Below are positions 1-7,475 of a stretch of DNA of 17,223 nt, piece after piece (within the stretch, counting starts at the first letter, position 1; the number at the start of each line of letters is the position of its first letter). Where the stretch lies: contig DJSG01000069.1 of assembly GCA_002440265.1 (NCBI GenBank), positions 2,777 to 19,999 of the forward strand. Reading direction: 5' to 3'. A program made the translations under genes and the position numbers. The stretch is from Bacteroidales bacterium UBA6340 (lineage in GTDB: Bacteria; Bacteroidota; Bacteroidia; Bacteroidales; Paludibacteraceae). The notes beneath the pieces are model-generated. The model did no database searches, was not told the DNA's origin, and saw only the letters and a program-made list of their open reading frames with translations.

Positions 1-60
1 ACATACTAATATCATACTCTTGACTCGAGATTCATACGGCAATATAAGAGAAGAGGAAAC

Positions 61-110
61 AAAAAGTGAGTAGCAGAGACGGATTCGGGTCCCTCCGCCT
101 TGTTACTCAC
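61..110 (-). terminator. Intrinsic terminator of the eptA transcript
   Basis: Read on the minus strand, GTGAGTA (forward 104-110) pairs with TACTCAC (66-72). Inside this, GGCGGA (94-99) pairs with TCCGTC (78-83, one G-U pair), leaving a GC-rich loop. TTTTTGTTTCC follows immediately (forward 65-55). A stem followed by a U-run, 129 bases past the eptA stop codon, fits a factor-independent terminator. The proximal arm is itself the first unit of the 11-bp array at 100-242, so array and terminator share sequence. Confidence 0.6.
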
Positions 111-242
111 TGGTTATTCACTTGCTACTCCCTTGTTAGTCTCTCGTCGTGCATTTGTTACTCACATGTCATGCACTTGTTAGTCTCTTGTCATACATTT
201 GTTACTCACTTGTCATACACTTGTTGATTCCTTACCACTCAG
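100..242. repeat. 11-bp degenerate tandem array, 13 units
   Basis: Thirteen consecutive 11-bp units, all in register, with plus-strand consensus TTGTTACTCAC (minus GTGAGTAACAA). Exact copies start at 100, 155 and 199. TTGTTAGTCTC occurs at 133 and 177. TTGTCATACAT and TTGTCATACAC start at 188 and 210. The last unit (232-242) runs over the eptA stop codon at 239-241. There are no unique spacers, so it is not a CRISPR array. If eptA is transcribed through to the terminator at 61-110, the array forms its 3' untranslated region. Function unknown. Confidence 0.85.
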
Positions 243-1828
243 TCCACCTCGCGTGCCTCTCCGTTTATCAGCACCTTGCGCGGGTGGGGCGTGAAAGCCG
301 CTGACGAGATGTCCCAATCCTCGTGCCGGTACTGCGGCGGGAGTTGGATATTTGCCATGCCGCATATCGTATAGAAGATACAATCGGCGTTCATCGGTTC
401 GCGCACATGCTGCCGCAGAGCCGCAGTCTTTTCTTTGTTCTCCTGCTCATACTCATCTGAGTACCAGACGAATAAAGGCACATGATACTCGTCTTTGTTG
501 CACAATGTCCCGTGCCAACCCGTGGTGGCTGTGATGGTCTGCCCGTGGTCAGACACATACCACAGAGCCGCCATACCGCGGTTTTTGAGGGTGTCCATCA
601 GATTGTTCAGCAGATAATCGGTGTACAAAATAGTGTTGTCGTATGAATTTATCAGCAGGCTGTCGCTCTTCACGTCCTTGTCCGACTGGTTGTTCGGGTG
701 CCATTTGTCAAATTCTTTCGGGAAATTGCCGTAGTAGAAGTGCGAGCCCAGCAACTGAAACATGATAAACGTCTTGTCATATAATGCTGACACTGAGTCT
801 ATTGCGCTCATTACTTCTGCGTCCGAGTTCACGTCCACCGTGTAATCTACGCCTTGGTAGAGGTACGTGCTGGATATCTGGTTGAACAGTCCCCGTTTGA
901 TGACCACAGTGGTAAACCCGTTCTCTTTGAACACCTGCACGATGCTCTTCTCCGTGTAACTCAAATCATTCTCCTCGGCAGTGGCTCGCGTCACAATCAT
1001 CGGCACGGAGATGGACGTAGTGCAACCGTCGGTGTAGTAGTTGTGAAAGAAGACAAGGTTATTCTGCTTGCCTGCCAATGGCATCGTCTCGCGCGGGTAA
1101 ATGCCATTCAATGAGCAGTTTGCATAGCGCACCGACTCACCGATTGCCAACACGTAGGTCTCTTTCTGCGCGAAGTTCCGCGTGCGGGTAGAGTGGAAAA
1201 CAAAGTCGTTGGTCTGATTCATCCTGTGAATCTTGCGCACTGCTATCTTGGTCAGATGCAGGATATTGAATGGCGGACGGTGCAGGGTGTTCTTGAACAC
1301 CTCCGCCTTGAACGAATAGAAATTGTCAATCTGTGCCGTTTTCTCCACAGGCATCACCCCCACCAGTGCCACCAACAGGCAAACCCCGCATGTCTTCCAA
1401 CGAAATCCGCGCGATACCGCGGGCATCTTCACGTACCAGACGCACACTCCTGCAAACAGCACCACCACAGGCACAGTGTACCACAATGCCTGCAGATTGC
1501 TACCGGCAAACGTACGGCTCTCTTCGGCGGTGGTGGTCACCAACGCGAGGTAGTGGTCGATGTCCATAAAGATATGGAAGGTGTTGACCATCACCAACTC
1601 TGCCAATGTCATTACCATGAACAAGGAGGCAATCACCACTCCCGCTATCTTGTTCTTGACCAACAAGATACACGAGGACAATCCCCCGCACACCAGCAAC
1701 GCACGCAGCGTGCTCAACCATGTCTCATCGTAACGCTCTACGATAAACTTCACACATACCGGGCTGAAAAACAAGCAAGTAAGCAACGCCCATACAACGA
1801 GAAAACTCGTTTCTTTTTGATACTTCAT
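239..1828 (-). CDS. eptA: Phosphoethanolamine transferase, EptA/sulfatase-fold family
   Basis: A 529-aa inner-membrane enzyme expected to move phosphoethanolamine from phosphatidylethanolamine onto an envelope acceptor, probably lipid A or another glycolipid. The first ~165 residues carry about five hydrophobic segments (roughly 8-30, 40-57, 61-85, 115-133, 146-162). The periplasmic catalytic domain starts near 222. Active-site residues of the family are visible: IGES with metal ligand Glu231, the nucleophile candidate Thr271 in CTTSISVP, SDHGQ (Asp427-His428) and WHG (His439). Length is typical. The two cysteines that bracket the nucleophile as a disulfide in MCR-1 are Asp267 and Met277 here, so that bridge is absent. 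The start is ATG 1826-1828. The gene stands alone, with a terminator behind it. The family is firm, but the acceptor cannot be read from the sequence, so the symbol is by family only. Confidence 0.87.
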   Translation of the reverse strand: MKYQKETSFLVVWALLTCLFFSPVCVKFIVERYDETWLSTLRALLVCGGLSSCILLVKNKIAGVVIASLFMVMTLAELVMVNTFHIFMDIDHYLALVTTTAEESRTFAGSNLQALWYTVPVVVLFAGVCVWYVKMPAVSRGFRWKTCGVCLLVALVGVMPVEKTAQIDNFYSFKAEVFKNTLHRPPFNILHLTKIAVRKIHRMNQTNDFVFHSTRTRNFAQKETYVLAIGESVRYANCSLNGIYPRETMPLAGKQNNLVFFHNYYTDGCTTSISVPMIVTRATAEENDLSYTEKSIVQVFKENGFTTVVIKRGLFNQISSTYLYQGVDYTVDVNSDAEVMSAIDSVSALYDKTFIMFQLLGSHFYYGNFPKEFDKWHPNNQSDKDVKSDSLLINSYDNTILYTDYLLNNLMDTLKNRGMAALWYVSDHGQTITATTGWHGTLCNKDEYHVPLFVWYSDEYEQENKEKTAALRQHVREPMNADCIFYTICGMANIQLPPQYRHEDWDISSAAFTPHPRKVLINGEAREVD

Positions 1829-1847
1829 AGACTGACAACTTTTATTG

Positions 1848-1880
1848 CAAAGCCATCAATCTCGTCAAGATAGGGATAAA
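1848..1880 (-). promoter_or_regulatory. Weak candidate promoter for eptA
   Basis: On the minus strand TGGCTTTG (forward 1848-1855) matches the Bacteroidota -7 box TAnnTTTG with one mismatch. It sits about 20 bases upstream of the eptA ATG, a spacing like the better promoters in this window. TTTA (1877-1880) lies 21 bases further upstream as an imperfect -33 element. Two mismatches in total make this uncertain. Confidence 0.35.
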
Positions 1881-1898
1881 AAGAAAAGTGAACTTTCT

Positions 1899-2071
1899 TT
1901 TCGCACTCACAGGAAGCCTACGAAGAAACCTGCCAATCGTCTAAGAAAGTCCACACTACAACAGTGTGATTTACAGACGATTGCAGGAGTGTCCGACGCT
2001 CCCCGTTAAGTGCTTGCTATTCTTTGTTCAGAGAAAAACAGTTTCGTAGGCTTTTTTCTTTGAGTGCGAAA
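1899..2071 (+). ncRNA. Candidate structured RNA (long multi-stem palindrome), family unassigned
   Basis: This stretch of the 331-base gap between eptA and porW folds into nested stems. Outer stem: TTTCGCACTCA (1899-1909) with TGAGTGCGAAA (2061-2071). Closing stem: AGGAAGCCTACGAA (1911-1924) with TTCGTAGGCTTTTT (2043-2056), two G-U pairs. Inner stem: CCTGCCAATCGTCT (1929-1942) with AGACGATTGCAGG (1975-1987), one bulged C. Apical hairpin: CACACT/AGTGTG (1952-1968). Side hairpin: GAGTGT-CCG-ACGCTC (1987-2001). The plus strand is favoured because the closing stem extends through G-U pairs, the side hairpin has a U-G pair that would be A-C on the other strand, and TTTTTTCTTT follows GTAGGC as in a terminator. 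No clear TAnnTTTG promoter lies upstream, and no coding frame fits. A 6S-like or Bacteroidales-specific small RNA is possible; a MITE-like element is the alternative. Confidence 0.45.
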
Positions 2072-2102
2072 TAAATAGCTAATGCTCCATTATGTTATTG
2101 TT

Positions 2103-2120
2103 GTGCCGCCTTTACGGCAC
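2103..2120 (-). terminator. Hairpin behind porW, possible weak terminator
   Basis: GTGCCG (2103-2108) and CGGCAC (2115-2120) form a perfect 6-bp GC-rich stem with a 6-base loop, 40 bases past the porW stop codon. Neither strand has a proper U-run after it, so termination is only a guess. It could also separate porW transcription from the palindrome at 1899-2071. Confidence 0.3.
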
Positions 2121-2159
2121 CGGTTTGCATAAGCAACTGATTTTATACGTTATATATCC

Positions 2160-4889
2160 TTATTCTTTTAACCACGCACGGTATTCCTCCACCGTGAAGT
2201 GCGTATTCAGCAGTTGGAGATTTGTGTCTGTGATGCACAATATCTGCACGCCTTTTTCGCCGAAGACACCGATGAAATCGGCGTTTTTCTGCAACAGGTC
2301 AACATACCACTCTGCCTCGTCCAGGCTCTCGAAGCCTGATACTTGCAGAGCACTCTGCTCGGGTGCAAAGGTCGGTACCGCCTTCAAATCGAAGTCCTTA
2401 ATCATAAACTGCGAGAAGTTGAACAATGCCACCTCGTACAGCACTTGGTTCAACAGTTTCTCGTCCTGCGGCATTACCAACAGCACCAGCGAAGGCTGCG
2501 CCCTGTCTGCGTCAAACTGCACCACAGTGTCTTGCACCTGTTCCTCTGTTTGCTCGGTAGCCCTGCGGTCTTGCAGCGATGCCATATCGCCGGTTGTCTG
2601 GCTTTCCATGCCTTGCCCCATCATAGCCAGCATATTCTTAGCCATAGCCGATAGTTCACTCTCGGGGTAGCGGACGACCATATCACGCAACTGCTCAACG
2701 AAAGCGTCCTGACCATCTGTCTTTGCCACTGCGATAGCATTCAGGAACAAGAAGCGCGGCATCAGCGGGCTAAGCGGATAGTGCTCCTCGGCATAAGCCT
2801 TGTTTGCTTTCACTGCAGCAAAATGGCTCTGCGTGTACTCTTTGTAGGTAGCCTCATAGAGCGAGTCCTGTTCCGCTGCCATGTGACGAAGACGGTCGAA
2901 GTAATCGGGTTGGGAAACGATTTTAGCCTCGTTGGATTCGGGGAACAGTGTGAGAATATCCTGTTTGTATTGCTCTGCATCGGCATCACGGTGCTCTTTG
3001 AGGGCTGTGAGGTACTGCATATAGTACAAGTCCAACAGGCGTTCATCCCGAGGAAAGCGACGGCAGAACTCACGGAAGGTCTCATCACTCAAAGTGCGGT
3101 CTCCTACCTTGTCACGGTAGATATAGACCATATTGTACAGTGCATTGGCAATAAGCAGGTTCGATTGCCTGAAGTCTTCATCGGTCTTTGGTATCTGTTG
3201 CAGGTAGTATTCGGGCTTATGGTTGTCGGTTTCGGTAGTTTCCTGTACGGTATTCTTAATGCTGTCCGTACCGATGGAATCGGTAGAAAGTGCCTGTTCC
3301 TCGTCTTCTTCAGGGGGTGTATCCATAAAGGAAGAGGTGGATGCTTTGCTCAACCTGCGCCAGTTGTCCTCAAGCGTACGGTTGCCCCATTGGGTGCGGA
3401 AAGCCTGTTTGCCGGAGCGTATGAGTTGCGGGTTATAGAAATACCATGCTGCTGCGCCTGCACCTGCGTTGCCAAGCATGTTGGTTGTATTGACACTACG
3501 CGGACCTGTGTCGTTCTCTGCATCGCGTGCTGCCTGTTCGGCACGGGCTTTCTCCTCTTCTTCCGCACGGATAAGGCGGGCTATGATAGAGTCCACCACC
3601 ACTCGCTGCTCCTCCGGTGTGAGCATAGCCAGACGTTGCAACGAGTCTTGCAGCAGCACTGTATTGTACTCAACCACCAGTTCGTCCAAGGTCTCAGAGA
3701 GCCGTTGAATGCGTGTGTACTGCTCATTCTCGGAGGATATGATTTGTGTAGCCTCCTTATAGCACGGTCCTGCTTTGATGTAGTTCCGCTGTGTATAGTA
3801 GATGTCGCCTGCGGTGATGAGTACAGCCGCCTTGTTGAGTCCGTTTTGGGTACTCTTCTCTATAGCCAGTTCGTAGTTCTCCAAGGCACGGGCAGTGTCT
3901 TTTCGTGCAAGATAGACATTACCGATAGCCCCGTATATCTGGTCTAATTCGTCCTTGTTCTTGTCCTGCCGTGCCATCTTGGTCAGGTCTTTGACGGCAG
4001 TGGACAGGTTGTCTTCCAACTGTGCACGGCGTAGTCTGGCGTTGAAGTCCATCTCATTGGAGGGTTGCATCTTCAGTACTTTGGCATACGCATCGCGTGC
4101 TTCCGTCCTGTTGCCCTGCAATTGGTATATCTGTCCCAGTACGAACATAAAGCGCGGACGGTTGCCTTTGCGGTCTTCGTCCTTCAGTGCTATCTTGATG
4201 AACGGTACAGCCTCGTTGTACTGCTTGGTCTTGAGCAGTATATCGGCACTGACAGCAGAGTATAATGAGGCGTGTTTCCTATCAAGGTTGTCCACTTGTA
4301 CCTTGCGGAGAGCGTCCTCTGCTTCGTACAGCCACCCCATTTCACCATACGCACGTGCTACCCATAGTTGGCAACGCGCTACCATATCCTTGTCGTAAGC
4401 ATAATGGCGGGCTATGTAATTGAAAGTACTGATACTGCCCAAGAAGTCGCCTTTGTGAAACTCCGCCATACCGAGCATAAGCCATGCGTTGCCCATTTGG
4501 TTGTTGAACTCTTCTTGTTTGAGCCATGCTTGGTACTTAGGGTCTTTCTGCTTCTTGTAGTTAATCTTCGGACGTGCTTTGATACTGTGCAACTTGATGC
4601 ACTTACGGCATTTCTCTATGGTCTTGTCCATCTGTGAGGCAGATGCCTCTGCCGCCTTGTGATTGGAGACCGGATACAGGTTCAGGATGGTGGAATAGTC
4701 GTCTTCGTTGGCCTCACGGATAGCCTTTTCGCCCTCATCAAACGCCACTTGCCCGTTGAAATAGATGTTGTATTTCGTTTTCATCTGGTGATAAGCACGA
4801 GTCGCCCCCGTATTCTTCTGTGTGGAACACGAGGACAAGAACCCGATGAAAACGGCAAAAAGCAATATATATATGTGTGTATGCTTCAT
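2160..4889 (-). CDS. porW: T9SS/gliding periplasmic TPR lipoprotein, PorW/SprE family
   Basis: A 909-aa lipoprotein. The signal segment ends in lipobox LSSC with Cys21 as the lipidation site. Helical TPR-like repeats cover roughly 130-400, followed by a charged helical stretch (about 430-460). The hallmark of the family follows: WYFYNPQ at 482-488 and WGNRTLEDNWRR at 501-512, a block I know from SprE/PorW proteins. More helical repeats occupy about 560-790. A compact C-terminal domain (about 808-909) contains VSGFESLDEAE and ends the protein, as in relatives. In Flavobacterium and Porphyromonas the family is needed for type IX secretion and, where present, gliding, linking periplasmic and outer-membrane parts. 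The start ATG directly follows the tsaB stop codon (TAA then ATG), so the two genes are co-transcribed and probably translationally coupled. No other T9SS gene is in the window. Confidence 0.85.
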   Translation of the reverse strand: MKHTHIYILLFAVFIGFLSSCSTQKNTGATRAYHQMKTKYNIYFNGQVAFDEGEKAIREANEDDYSTILNLYPVSNHKAAEASASQMDKTIEKCRKCIKLHSIKARPKINYKKQKDPKYQAWLKQEEFNNQMGNAWLMLGMAEFHKGDFLGSISTFNYIARHYAYDKDMVARCQLWVARAYGEMGWLYEAEDALRKVQVDNLDRKHASLYSAVSADILLKTKQYNEAVPFIKIALKDEDRKGNRPRFMFVLGQIYQLQGNRTEARDAYAKVLKMQPSNEMDFNARLRRAQLEDNLSTAVKDLTKMARQDKNKDELDQIYGAIGNVYLARKDTARALENYELAIEKSTQNGLNKAAVLITAGDIYYTQRNYIKAGPCYKEATQIISSENEQYTRIQRLSETLDELVVEYNTVLLQDSLQRLAMLTPEEQRVVVDSIIARLIRAEEEEKARAEQAARDAENDTGPRSVNTTNMLGNAGAGAAAWYFYNPQLIRSGKQAFRTQWGNRTLEDNWRRLSKASTSSFMDTPPEEDEEQALSTDSIGTDSIKNTVQETTETDNHKPEYYLQQIPKTDEDFRQSNLLIANALYNMVYIYRDKVGDRTLSDETFREFCRRFPRDERLLDLYYMQYLTALKEHRDADAEQYKQDILTLFPESNEAKIVSQPDYFDRLRHMAAEQDSLYEATYKEYTQSHFAAVKANKAYAEEHYPLSPLMPRFLFLNAIAVAKTDGQDAFVEQLRDMVVRYPESELSAMAKNMLAMMGQGMESQTTGDMASLQDRRATEQTEEQVQDTVVQFDADRAQPSLVLLVMPQDEKLLNQVLYEVALFNFSQFMIKDFDLKAVPTFAPEQSALQVSGFESLDEAEWYVDLLQKNADFIGVFGEKGVQILCITDTNLQLLNTHFTVEEYRAWLKE

Positions 4890-5603
4890 TTATTGCAGAC
4901 CTTTGACATGGCTTGGAGCGGGTATAAAGTCTTTCAAGTAGAAGGGTTCGAAGTATGCCATCTGCTTTACGTCCAACTGCCGAGCATCTTCTCTCTCTGC
5001 CAATTGCCCCATATACTGTGCAAGTGGTACGATACCATCGATGAAACGGGCTTTTGGGGATACTATAACGTTCCGACACTTGTCAGAACCATTACCGAAG
5101 AAATATATAGCACCATATTGTTGCAGTTCTGCCTCGAAAGTATGCTCATCCACCACTTTTGCCTTGATTTCATCGGTACGAACCAGTGTGGCCGGGTTAT
5201 ACAAAGCCGTATATACTTCCATACGGCGTGCATCCAACATAGGACAGAATAATGCGCTATCCTCCACTTTGTTCAATGTTGCGCATTGCGCTTTGGCTGC
5301 CAGACACAACACCTGCAGTGTGTCTATCGGAATCAAGGGGATACTCAAGCCGTAGCACAGCCCTTTGGCGGTGCTGGCTCCTATGCGCAGACCTGTATAA
5401 CTGCCCGGACCTTGCGACAACGCTACTGCATCCAATAGCCACCCCTTCTGCTTTGCTTCGTCAAGCAATTCGCTGATGAATACGGGCAGTTCGCGGGCGT
5501 GGTTGGCACTTCCTATGTTCTCACGCCAAGCCACAGCCTGCCCCTCTACCGTGATAGCGGCAGAGCAACAATTGGTGGAGGTCTCGATATTCAGAATAGT
5601 CAT
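4890..5603 (-). CDS. tsaB: tRNA threonylcarbamoyladenosine biosynthesis protein TsaB
   Basis: A 237-aa ASKHA-fold protein, the non-catalytic partner of TsaD. With TsaD and TsaE it places threonylcarbamoyl on A37 of ANN-decoding tRNAs in the cytoplasm. The N-terminus MTILNIETST is typical, and GPGSYTGLRIG at 65-75 is the family signature. The protein ends with the usual YFEPFYLKDF block. The reading frame is open 17 codons further upstream, but ATG 5601-5603 is chosen because homologues start with MxILxIETS and because the extension would run into the -7 promoter box at 5632-5639. Length agrees with the family. It is the first gene of a tsaB-porW operon, divergent from the sirtuin gene. Confidence 0.95.
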   Translation of the reverse strand: MTILNIETSTNCCSAAITVEGQAVAWRENIGSANHARELPVFISELLDEAKQKGWLLDAVALSQGPGSYTGLRIGASTAKGLCYGLSIPLIPIDTLQVLCLAAKAQCATLNKVEDSALFCPMLDARRMEVYTALYNPATLVRTDEIKAKVVDEHTFEAELQQYGAIYFFGNGSDKCRNVIVSPKARFIDGIVPLAQYMGQLAEREDARQLDVKQMAYFEPFYLKDFIPAPSHVKGLQ

Positions 5604-5631
5604 ACGTGCTACCGATTTCTTTTTCAAACCG

Positions 5632-5662
5632 CAAAGATACGATATTTTTTGCACAACAGAAA
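5632..5662 (-). promoter_or_regulatory. Promoter of tsaB-porW
   Basis: On the minus strand TATCTTTG (forward 5632-5639) is a perfect TAnnTTTG box, about 28 bases before the tsaB ATG. TTTC (5659-5662) sits 19 bases upstream as a -33 element with one mismatch. It physically overlaps the divergent sirtuin promoter. Confidence 0.65.
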
Positions 5663-5678
5663 ATAATTTGTAACTTTG
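5648..5678 (+). promoter_or_regulatory. Promoter of the sirtuin gene
   Basis: TTTG (5648-5651), a 19-base spacer and TAACTTTG (5671-5678) match the Bacteroidota primary sigma consensus exactly. The ATG follows 20 bases later, giving a leader of roughly 15 bases. The element interleaves with the tsaB promoter on the other strand. Confidence 0.85.
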
Positions 5679-5698
5679 CGCCTACAAATCAGTCCAAT

Positions 5699-6397
5699 AT
5701 GAAGAATATCGTTGTATTTACAGGTGCCGGTGTTTCGGCAGAAAGCGGATTAGGTACGTTTCGTGACGCAGACGGCTTGTGGGAGAAATACCGTATAGAG
5801 GACGTGTGTACGCATGATGCGTGGTTGCGTAATCCCCAGTTGTGCGTGGACTTCTATAATGCCCGTCGCAAGGATGCGCTTGCGGCACAGCCCAATGCAG
5901 CGCACTATGCCATAGCCCGTTTGCAAGAGGCTATCCCGACCACGCAGGTGATAACGCAAAATATCGATGACCTGCACGAGCGGGCAGGCAGTCATGATGT
6001 GGTCCATCTGCATGGGGAAATCACAAAGTTGCGTTCGGAGAATGACGACCTTGCGACGGTGCCGCTACAGGGTTGGGAACAGCACTACGGAGACCGTCAT
6101 CCTGACGGCTCACTGCTACGTCCGTATATCGTGTTCTTTGGCGAGAGTGTGCCGTATTTTCCCGTGGCATGCAACATAGTCTCGGGTGCGGACATCATGG
6201 TGGTGGTTGGTACGTCGCTGAATGTATATCCTGCGGCTTCCCTGTTGGAGTATGCACCTGCTAATGCAGATATCTATGTGATAGACCCAGGGCACCCAGA
6301 GTTCGGCATATACCGTGACCGCGTGCACCATATCCAAAAGAAAGCCACGGTGGGTGTACCGCAGTTGGTGGACAAACTGATTGCCCAACTCACCTGA
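5699..6397 (+). CDS. cobB: NAD-dependent protein deacylase, class III sirtuin without zinc cysteines
   Basis: A 232-aa cytoplasmic sirtuin predicted to remove acyl groups from lysines using NAD+. Visible motifs: GAGVSAESG (9-17), TFR (20-22), QNIDDLH (87-93), catalytic His105 in HLHGE, RPYIVFFGE (141-149) and GTSLNVYPA (171-179). Tyr53 and Arg56 in FYNAR reproduce the YxxR pair that in SIRT5/CobB binds negatively charged acyl groups, so desuccinylase-type activity is likely. The stretch between His105 and RPY, where sirtuins normally carry two CxxC pairs for structural zinc, contains no cysteine at all. Start: ATG 5699-5701, just behind a perfect promoter; an upstream in-frame extension would start before the promoter and is rejected. 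It converges on the next gene with 27 bases between stop codons. The symbol is by family. Confidence 0.9.
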   Translation: MKNIVVFTGAGVSAESGLGTFRDADGLWEKYRIEDVCTHDAWLRNPQLCVDFYNARRKDALAAQPNAAHYAIARLQEAIPTTQVITQNIDDLHERAGSHDVVHLHGEITKLRSENDDLATVPLQGWEQHYGDRHPDGSLLRPYIVFFGESVPYFPVACNIVSGADIMVVVGTSLNVYPAASLLEYAPANADIYVIDPGHPEFGIYRDRVHHIQKKATVGVPQLVDKLIAQLT

Positions 6398-6424
6398 CAG
6401 AAACGGGGCAAGACAGGAGTGTGC

Positions 6425-7453
6425 TTAATCAGTAGAAAGGGCTGATTCGGCGGATTGGCGCTGGAGAAGATGGTCAATGTAGTAGCGCATATTCACCTGC
6501 TGCTGGCGACCGTCGGTGTTTTTCCAGTCACCAAAAAGGCGAACTGCGCGGTTAGCGTAGTTGAGTGCAGCGGTATAGTCGCCCATCATCTCTGCGGCAA
6601 CAGCCATATCGGCTACGGCGACAGCGGAGATTTTTTTATCTCCATTGTCTGATGCCTGCTGCCAAGCGGCAATGGCCTCTTCCCATAGTTTGCGTTGGAA
6701 AGCGCGCATACCGCGCTGTATGTCGGCATCGGGATTATTGTAGAGGTAGTGGGTGGCGGGCAGCCATTGGGGTGTGAGGCTGACGCCCACATCAGTGCCT
6801 ATCTGTTGCGCCAAGTAGAGGAGCGCGTCATGACGGTCGGGCAGTCCTGCGAGCGCGTCAGTACGCGAGTAAAACGAATCCATTTCCCAGAGCAGGGTAT
6901 CGGCGGTAGTGAAGACGGCATCTTGTGTCTTGCCTGCATGGTGCACCGTCCAGTGCGTCTGTGAACAGGCTTGGAGATAGGCATAGTACCGGTCGCCGTC
7001 CACAGGGAAACACTCACGCATATCATACAGCACCAAGTGGTTGAGTATCAGCAGGGCATCGGCTTCGTACTCGGCACAGAGCCGCTCCTCATCGACCACG
7101 GTCATGGGGCTGCGGGAGTAGAAATTGCGGCTCTTGTTCTGGCTGATATCCATGAGTTCCACTTGCAGGTATTCGCCGCTGTCGTCCATGGTCTGTGTGG
7201 CAGCAAAGAGACACCGCAGTGCTGCATCAGCGAGGTTGACGGATGTGCCACTGAGCATGGTGCCGTCTTCGGCGTTGCTGTGTCCGAAGTCCTCGGGCTG
7301 AGTGACGGTGTTGTTGACCACAAGGATACGTTGTGCGCCGTGCAACAGCGGTCGCTCGGCAGGCTGACGTTCGTCCACGGTGAAGTAATACTGCTGCGCC
7401 GGCAAGGTGATGGCGGCGAGAAGGATTAGGAATGTAGGAAGTATGCGTTTCAT
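6425..7453 (-). CDS. Exported protein with TPR-like C-terminus, probably DUF6340 family
   Basis: A 342-aa protein of unknown function. The N-terminus MKRILPTFLILLAAITLPA is a signal peptide with probable cleavage before Gln20-Gln21; there is no lipobox cysteine. A mixed domain covers roughly 40-230, with RILVVNN near 42-48 and ADALLILNHL (131-140). The C-terminal 235-330 looks like two or three TPR-type helical pairs (IQRGMRAFQRKLWEEAIAAW, then DYTAALNYANRAV). The architecture resembles Bacteroidota proteins filed as DUF6340, which I recall but cannot check. ATG 7451-7453 is preferred over one six codons upstream because it gives a clean signal peptide. The gene lies 22 bases behind the rRNA methyltransferase, in the same direction, and is probably co-transcribed with it. 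Confidence 0.75.
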   Translation of the reverse strand: MKRILPTFLILLAAITLPAQQYYFTVDERQPAERPLLHGAQRILVVNNTVTQPEDFGHSNAEDGTMLSGTSVNLADAALRCLFAATQTMDDSGEYLQVELMDISQNKSRNFYSRSPMTVVDEERLCAEYEADALLILNHLVLYDMRECFPVDGDRYYAYLQACSQTHWTVHHAGKTQDAVFTTADTLLWEMDSFYSRTDALAGLPDRHDALLYLAQQIGTDVGVSLTPQWLPATHYLYNNPDADIQRGMRAFQRKLWEEAIAAWQQASDNGDKKISAVAVADMAVAAEMMGDYTAALNYANRAVRLFGDWKNTDGRQQQVNMRYYIDHLLQRQSAESALSTD

Positions 7454-7475
7454 AGCAGGTGGGAATAGCATGGAG

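Noticed and set aside
100..242. CRISPR array
   Set aside because: Units are 11 bp, directly adjacent and degenerate; there are no spacers and no cas genes.
1929..1987. RNase P or signal-recognition RNA fragment (GAAAGTCC seen at 1945-1952)
   Set aside because: The short match is not accompanied by the other conserved blocks of either RNA, and the stem layout differs.
1899..2071. Insertion sequence or MITE with terminal inverted repeats
   Set aside because: No target-site duplication is visible at the two ends and there is no transposase. The internal stems and G-U pairs suit an RNA better, though a MITE is not excluded.
2781..3947. Plus-strand open frame of 388 codons inside porW
   Set aside because: Antisense shadow of PorW; cysteine- and valine-rich translation with no family similarity.
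6398..6424. Terminator between the convergent sirtuin and secreted-protein genes
   Set aside because: Only 27 bases, with no inverted repeat or T-run.
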